From NCBI GenBank assembly GCA_002305165.1, contig DBQI01000054.1, positions 11,109-70,229 on the forward strand: a stretch of 59,121 nt of DNA, given 5' to 3'. Shown piece by piece: positions 54,106 to 59,121 of the stretch (its first letter is position 1; each line of letters begins with the position of its first letter). The notes beneath the pieces are model-generated. The model saw nothing but the letters and a program-made list of their open reading frames with translations. It ran no database searches and was not told the origin of the DNA. Source of the stretch: Armatimonadetes bacterium UBA1398. Its GTDB lineage: Bacteria > Armatimonadota > Zipacnadia > UBA1398. The position numbers and the translations under genes were made by a program.

Positions 54106-57100
54106 TTGGCGAAAGCCCGCCTGGTCTTGCTCATCCTCGCCCTGACTCTCGCAACGGGCGCGCTAGGGCAGCTCCGACCCAAGGTCGCTTGGACGGAACC
54201 GGGGGCGCCTCCCGCCTACGGTTTCCTCCGTCTGACGTCCGACGGCGCCGCTCAGGAGGAGGGCGAACCGGTGACGTGGCGGTGGGTCTCGGTCGCCCCC
54301 GACGGTCTCTACGCCGTCTACGTGCCCGACGATGGTCCCCATCTGGTGGTGCGGGACCTCACCTCCGGGGTTGATCAAGAGCTCACGGAGTTGCGTCAAG
54401 ATGCGCGTAGCCAGATTAGGCGGGCGGTCTGGGAGGGCACCGTTCTCTGGCTCGTTGTTTTGGAGGATGGCGTCACCAACGCTTTGTACGCCGTGGATCC
54501 CAAGGTGCCCGCGGCCGTGCGAGCCTCGGGACGGTACTCCATCGCGAGTTTCACTCCTGTCGCGGGCAGCGACGTCGCCTACGCGGTCGCGGCCCAAGGC
54601 CCTGACAGCCAGTACCAGAGCCTTCTGCTCTGTCGCTCCGATGGCGCTCCTCCGCGCGTCCTCGGTGACCGCCAGTTGGTGGTCGGGGGGCGGATCGTAG
54701 AGGACTCCCACCGGGTCGCGTTCTTCGGCAAGCGTCCAGACCGCGCCGGCATGGTTCTGAACGTCTACGACCGTGAACTCGACGAGGAGTTCATGCTGAA
54801 CCCTGGCGCCGAGGCTTTCCTGCCCGTGTTCGGACCTGGGTTCGAGGCTGTGGCCTACACGACCCGACAGGGGATCGCATACCAGGGACTGGTCGGCGAA
54901 CCCAGGTTGCTCATGAAGCATCTACCCGACCGCCGGTTCGCATGGGGCTACTGGTTCACTCCCGATGCGCAACACGTGATCCTGGAGGTACCGGCGCAGG
55001 CCGACAGGGCCACCAGGCGCTTCGTCCGTGTCCCTGTCAATGATCCGGCGGGGCTCGCGGCCCTCTTCGATGCGCCGGGCGATGGAGCGGCAGGCGCCTC
55101 ACGGGTCACCTTCCTGCCGTCGGGGAACAGCGCGTTGGTCGTCGTTCCCCAAGGCGACTCGACAGCGCCCGATGGGGTCTACCTGCTGGATGTCGAGGCC
55201 GGCACGGCCCGATCCCTCGGCTCGGGAACGGTGGTCGATGCCCTCGCCTCTCCATCCGGGCGCACCCTGGCGTTGGCCATGCAGACGCCCGCAGAGCCCG
55301 AGGAAGCGGAGATCGACGTCCTCGTGCTCGATGTGAGCGCCCCACAGCTAAGCCCGTCGCTCACGGTGCGTGGCACACGTTCCGCTGAGGGGCTCTCCGC
55401 CCGCGGCCTGACGATGGCCTTCTCCCCCACTGACGAGCGTCTCCTCATCAAGGCGACCGCGGCGGGGGAGGCCGGGACGCGCGCCTTCCTGGTCAACGAG
55501 CCCGGTCAGGCGGCGGCGCCGGTGCCCGGTGGGTACATCGTCCACGAGGCGCGCTGGGCACGCTCGGGGGATGCTCTGCTGATCTCCGCGGTTGTCGGCT
55601 ATACGGCGAACCACGCGCCGCTCCTGAGCCTCGTCGCGATGGATGCTACGGCCCAGGCGGGATCGGAGCGGCTCGTCTCCGGCAGTCACCGGATCACCGA
55701 TCTATTCGAGCGGCCCGATGGCGGCCTGACCGCCGTGTTCGAGGCACGGAAGGCGACCCGCAAGCTCATCATCTCCACGCGTCCCGATGAGACGCTCGTC
55801 GTCTCCTCTGATCTTGCGGCCGCTGAACCGGTGTGGTCGCCGGACGGGCAGCGCCTGCTCTTCGGCGAGCAGGTCGCTCCAGGTTACTCGGCGGTCTACG
55901 CCGTCGAACCGGGGGTGGAGCCGATCCTCGTGAGCGGGGATGTTCTCGTCTCGGAGCGGCCCCTTTGGTTGAGCGACAGCCGGCGGGCGCTCCTCGTCGC
56001 GCCTGGCACCGCGGCGGCGCCAGGCTCACGGGGCTACCTCGGTCATGCGGCGGGCGGGGCTCCGGCCTCACTCGGCGTCATGGAGAGGGTTGTCTTCGTG
56101 CCGGGCACGGATAGGGTGCTCTACCGCGCGCCCGGCCCGCCGGCCGGCGTGTACGTGCGCGACTTGAGCGATCCTCCGTCGGATCCGGTGCTGGTGGCCG
56201 AAGGCTATGATGGCGCGACGCCAGACCCTACTGGGGAGCGTTGCCTGGTCTTCCGCGAGGCTGAGCGGGGCCTGGAGGCAGCAGTCGCGCCCCTGTCGGC
56301 GGGACCGGTCACTCCTCTGGCGGGCACGCACCGGTATCTTGTGTGGTCGCCGAATGGCGCGAGCGTCGCCTCCATCGCCACGGACGGGGAGCCACGCGTG
56401 GTGATCTTCAGCGCGGACGGAACGCCAAGGGCCGAGGTGCCCGCAGCCGTGGCTGCCGTGGCCTTCAGCCCCGACGGAGGCCGTCTGGCCGGGGTGCTTA
56501 CGGCCCCCGATGGCCCAGCGATCACGGTGCTGTGGGACCTCACCGGCCAGGAACTGGGCCGGGTGCCCTGGCCCGACCGGATGCGTCCCATGTCCTCGCT
56601 GGATGGCGCCCTCTTCGCGGGCATGCTGCCCACATCGGCGCCCACCCTGACCTGGTCCCCGGATGGCACCCGGACGCATGTGGTGGGTCTGTCGGAGGAT
56701 GGGCTCGTGGAAATGCGGACCATCCTCTGGGAGGAGCGCGCCAACATGCCCTCGGTCTTCGCGGGCTCCCTCTCGGACTTCGCGTGGTCGCCCGACGGCT
56801 CGCACCTAGCGGCCCTCACCTACCGTGTGGTGCAGGCTCCCGGGGAGGATGCGCTCGTTGATCCCCCCCAGAGGCTTACGGTGATGCGGGGCAACGAGGG
56901 ACGCGCCTACAATGCGTCGGGCGACGTCTACCCCGATGGCTTCACCTGGTTGACCGACGGAAGGCTCGCACTCTGGTCGTCATCGGGGATCGGCCGGGGT
57001 TCCGTCGGCACCTTCGTGGTGAACCCCGATGGAACGGGGCTCTTCCCTATCGCGCCGCAGCCGGGTACGGTGTGGCCGTCGGCCCCGAGGGAGTCCACCT

Positions 57101-57138
57101 CCCAGGTTCGTTACACCCCCGGGAGGCCAGGGCCATGA
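54106..57138 (+). CDS. Large exported TolB-like beta-propeller protein
   Basis: The TTG at 54106 is selected: GGAGG lies eight bases upstream and a signal peptide follows (AKARLVLLILALTLATGALGQ); the frame runs 43 codons further upstream without support. The 1010-residue protein contains two or more seven-bladed propellers, with blade signatures VSVAPDGLYAVYVPDDG, GYWFTPDAQHVILEV, PVWSPDGQRLLFGEQ, VAFSPDGGRLAGVLT, LTWSPDGTRTHVVGL and FAWSPDGSHLAALTY. No peptidase triad or PEGA domain is seen. Its stop overlaps the next start by four bases (ATGA), so the two proteins are probably made together and may interact. Confidence 0.85.
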   Translation: MAKARLVLLILALTLATGALGQLRPKVAWTEPGAPPAYGFLRLTSDGAAQEEGEPVTWRWVSVAPDGLYAVYVPDDGPHLVVRDLTSGVDQELTELRQDARSQIRRAVWEGTVLWLVVLEDGVTNALYAVDPKVPAAVRASGRYSIASFTPVAGSDVAYAVAAQGPDSQYQSLLLCRSDGAPPRVLGDRQLVVGGRIVEDSHRVAFFGKRPDRAGMVLNVYDRELDEEFMLNPGAEAFLPVFGPGFEAVAYTTRQGIAYQGLVGEPRLLMKHLPDRRFAWGYWFTPDAQHVILEVPAQADRATRRFVRVPVNDPAGLAALFDAPGDGAAGASRVTFLPSGNSALVVVPQGDSTAPDGVYLLDVEAGTARSLGSGTVVDALASPSGRTLALAMQTPAEPEEAEIDVLVLDVSAPQLSPSLTVRGTRSAEGLSARGLTMAFSPTDERLLIKATAAGEAGTRAFLVNEPGQAAAPVPGGYIVHEARWARSGDALLISAVVGYTANHAPLLSLVAMDATAQAGSERLVSGSHRITDLFERPDGGLTAVFEARKATRKLIISTRPDETLVVSSDLAAAEPVWSPDGQRLLFGEQVAPGYSAVYAVEPGVEPILVSGDVLVSERPLWLSDSRRALLVAPGTAAAPGSRGYLGHAAGGAPASLGVMERVVFVPGTDRVLYRAPGPPAGVYVRDLSDPPSDPVLVAEGYDGATPDPTGERCLVFREAERGLEAAVAPLSAGPVTPLAGTHRYLVWSPNGASVASIATDGEPRVVIFSADGTPRAEVPAAVAAVAFSPDGGRLAGVLTAPDGPAITVLWDLTGQELGRVPWPDRMRPMSSLDGALFAGMLPTSAPTLTWSPDGTRTHVVGLSEDGLVEMRTILWEERANMPSVFAGSLSDFAWSPDGSHLAALTYRVVQAPGEDALVDPPQRLTVMRGNEGRAYNASGDVYPDGFTWLTDGRLALWSSSGIGRGSVGTFVVNPDGTGLFPIAPQPGTVWPSAPRESTSQVRYTPGRPGP

Positions 57139-59057
57139 GGCGGGTGGGGTCGGTCTGCGTCGCTCTGCTGATAGCCTGCACCGCGGCGAAGGCCGGTTTC
57201 GAGGCACGGAGTGCTCTGATCCAGGGCGATCAAGTCGTACTGCGCGGCCTGGCGACCCCAGGTTCGGAGATTCCGCGCGTATGGGATGGAGATTCGGAGC
57301 TCGAGGTGTTCGAGCTCGAATGGCTGGACATGCCGCCCCGAGTCATCTTCGTAGTCGACTCCTCGGGCTCGTCGGGCCGGCTGCACAGGCTTCTACGAGG
57401 CGCGGCGGGGGAGTTCCTGAACCAGTGGCCACAGGCTGAGGCCGCGCTCGTGGCTTTCGGCAGCGACGCGGACGTGATCGTTCCTCCGACGGAAGACCAT
57501 GCCGCGCTCCTGGCGGGCTTCGGAGCGCTGAAGCCCATAGGGAAGAACTCCATCAGCTCCGGAGTCGGCTTGGGCCTCACCCTCGCCGAGGGGCATCCGC
57601 GGGCCATCATGGTCGTGCTGACCGACGGCTTCGACACGCCTGGCGCAGTGCCCCTCAGCATAGCCAGTGGCGGAGCTCAGTGCCTCGATGTCCCCATCTA
57701 CAGCCTGGGGATAGGCAACCGAGTCGAGATGCCGCTCCTGGAGGAGCTCGCTAGCACCTCGGGCGGCCGCGCCCGGGCCATTGAGACGCCTCTGGAGGCC
57801 GGACCCCGGTTGGCTGAGCTGGCGAGCCTGCTGGACGAGCGCGAGGCGCGGGTGAGGGCCCGACTCGTGTCGACGGAGCCCCTCACGCTCCACCGCCTCT
57901 CGGTCGGTCCGGCCCCCGACGAGGATGCCATCCTCACGGCCTACGGTCCGTGGCCGGAGGGCGAAGGCGCCGTGACCCTTCCGGTGCTCGCCGTCGACGG
58001 ATCCGATGCCGGGACCCCGATACTCGTGAGCGTTGGGGAGGCGCCCGTCGCCTTCGGACGTTCGTCCGCCCCCATCGTGGCGCCGGCTACGGACCTAACA
58101 CTCGCGCCCGCCGTGGCGCCCCTGCCTGAGCCCCTAGAGGTGCGCATCGCGCCGGGCGAGTCGGTGATGCTCCCGCCGCTGGAGCTGGGAGGCATCTCGG
58201 TGACGGGCCCGGAGCTGGGGCTGACCGACGGCACGCCGGTAATGCTCCTTGCCGACGGTGAGCCGGTGTTGCTCCTGTCCACCCACGAGTGGGCCGACGT
58301 GCTGCCGGGCGAGTACCAGGCTGAGGTGCGGACCTCGCCTGTCTGGCGGAGTGAGGCGGTGAGGGTGGAGGCGGGCCAGCGGGTGGAGATAGCGGCCCCG
58401 GAGCTGGGAGACTTGGTGGTGGAGGTGAGCGGCCCGGACGGCGAGCTCATCCCCACGACGGTGCGACTCTTCACCGAGGATGGTGACCCCGCGGGCGTCG
58501 CCCGGGCGGGACGGGCCCGCAGCCTGCCGGCAGGTCTGTACCGGGTGGTCGTACCGGTGCCCCCCGAACGCACCCTGGACGTCGAGGTGACCGCGGGCCA
58601 GGTGAACACGGTTGCGCTCACCGACTACGGCCATCTGCGCATCACGGCGCATGGGCCCTTCGGCGAGGCGTTGGACCTCGGTCTCGCCGTGCACGACACG
58701 GACGGGGTGCTTCTGCTGACGGGTCGTACCGGCCGGGACCTCCCGCTCCGCGCCGGCCAGTACTCCATCACCGTCGGTTCTGTGCCGCCGTACGAGTTCT
58801 GCCCCGTCGAGGTCCAGCCCGGTGGGCGAACCGATGAGGACCTGCGCGTGTTCGGGGGGCTCTACGTGGCCGGCGGCGCCGGAGGCCGCTACCGCCTGGA
58901 GGAGGCGGAGACGGGACGGCTCATCGGACGGTTCCTGGTTGGCGAGACACTGGTGCTCGTGGCGGGCGAGTACGCGATCGAGGCAGCGGCTGGCGACCTC
59001 CCACCCCTCCCCGTGAACATAAGGGCCGGAATGGTGTCCCGCATCGATCTGCCCTAG
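57135..59057 (+). CDS. Exported von Willebrand A-domain protein with repeated beta modules
   Basis: The ATG at 57135 overlaps the upstream stop and has GGGAGG eight bases before it. A signal peptide (MRRVGSVCVALLIACTAAKA) precedes a VWA domain at about 65-235 with an intact MIDAS: Asp-Ser-Ser-Gly-Ser in IFVVDSSGSSGRL, a likely Thr/Ser in the SSGVGLG segment, and Asp in VVLTDGFDTPG. The remaining 400 residues are beta-rich modules with carboxypeptidase-regulatory-like or PEGA-like repeats (LVVEVSGPDGELIPTTVRLF, LRITAHGPFGEALDLGLAVHDTDG). Total 640 residues. Likely a metal-dependent adhesin or scaffold partnering the propeller protein. The 64 bases after it contain a short palindrome at 59065-59076 but no full terminator. 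Confidence 0.88.
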   Translation: MRRVGSVCVALLIACTAAKAGFEARSALIQGDQVVLRGLATPGSEIPRVWDGDSELEVFELEWLDMPPRVIFVVDSSGSSGRLHRLLRGAAGEFLNQWPQAEAALVAFGSDADVIVPPTEDHAALLAGFGALKPIGKNSISSGVGLGLTLAEGHPRAIMVVLTDGFDTPGAVPLSIASGGAQCLDVPIYSLGIGNRVEMPLLEELASTSGGRARAIETPLEAGPRLAELASLLDEREARVRARLVSTEPLTLHRLSVGPAPDEDAILTAYGPWPEGEGAVTLPVLAVDGSDAGTPILVSVGEAPVAFGRSSAPIVAPATDLTLAPAVAPLPEPLEVRIAPGESVMLPPLELGGISVTGPELGLTDGTPVMLLADGEPVLLLSTHEWADVLPGEYQAEVRTSPVWRSEAVRVEAGQRVEIAAPELGDLVVEVSGPDGELIPTTVRLFTEDGDPAGVARAGRARSLPAGLYRVVVPVPPERTLDVEVTAGQVNTVALTDYGHLRITAHGPFGEALDLGLAVHDTDGVLLLTGRTGRDLPLRAGQYSITVGSVPPYEFCPVEVQPGGRTDEDLRVFGGLYVAGGAGGRYRLEEAETGRLIGRFLVGETLVLVAGEYAIEAAAGDLPPLPVNIRAGMVSRIDLP

Positions 59058-59121
59058 CCCGCATCATTCATGAATGCTGATTTGTGCCGTGCCGGCTCTG
59101 TATAGCGGTCACTTGTCCGTT

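Noticed and set aside
59065..59076. Palindrome CATTCATGAATG after the VWA gene
   Set aside because: It is AT-rich with no loop or T tract, so it cannot be called a terminator, and no gene follows in the window to make it an operator.
1..59121. CRISPR array, tRNA, rRNA, insertion sequence or prophage
   Set aside because: Reading through the gaps I found no spaced direct repeats, cloverleaf, ribosomal segment, transposase or phage gene; the only tandem repeat is coding.

Overview
The window looks like chromosomal DNA from a high-GC free-living bacterium. Genes are densely packed, most starts carry a GGAGG-type ribosome site, GTG and TTG starts are frequent, and many products have Sec, Tat or lipoprotein export signals. 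MurA, MreB and an L,D-transpeptidase show a peptidoglycan wall and argue against a classical planctomycete. The carbohydrate gene set (tandem DUF1080 domains, DUF5722, ThuA, Gfo/Idh, sulfatase, URO-D-like) and the atpC-murA-mreB order fit Armatimonadota or a related uncultured lineage. That placement is inference with low confidence. I see no tRNA, rRNA, insertion sequence, prophage or CRISPR array.

Layout. 21-13632 is a minus-strand run: Tat-exported sugar isomerase-like protein, Ser/Thr kinase with cyclase-like domain, duplicated glycosidase-like protein, L,D-transpeptidase/beta-propeller fusion, two unknowns, a secreted TIM barrel and a Tyr/Trp-rich protein with Gly/Ser repeats. 13941-18263 holds a secreted TPR protein, a strong terminator, HydG and a Tat-exported aldo/keto reductase. 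18278-23805 has an ARPP-1-like exported protein divergent from a giant S55-peptidase/propeller protein. 23908-31283 has a URO-D-like gene converging on an operon-like run: Gfo/Idh oxidoreductase, selD, tandem DUF1080 protein, DUF5722 glycosidase and ThuA. The selD gene is itself a selenoprotein gene read through an in-frame UGA.

31376-43821 mixes housekeeping and transport genes: zinc-ribbon membrane protein, EamA transporter, mreB, murA, atpC, sulfatase, pyrF, ABC exporter and two PEGA/propeller proteins. 43912-48996 has a third propeller protein, a zinc-ribbon/DUF4129 membrane pair and an XRE-cupin regulator. 49078-52221 has a lipoprotein phosphoesterase divergent from a Cgl0159-like aldolase plus ribokinase pair. 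52218-59057 ends with a propeller lipoprotein, a small exported protein, and a translationally coupled propeller/von Willebrand A pair.

Two themes recur. One is an extracellular carbohydrate programme of glycosidases, sulfatase, sugar isomerase, oxidoreductases and kinase. The other is a large family of exported beta-propeller proteins, often with PEGA or carboxypeptidase-regulatory-like domains, whose role cannot be read from sequence. The most notable features are the Sec-encoding selD, a solitary hydG, and atpC separated from the rest of the ATP synthase genes but still beside murA and mreB.
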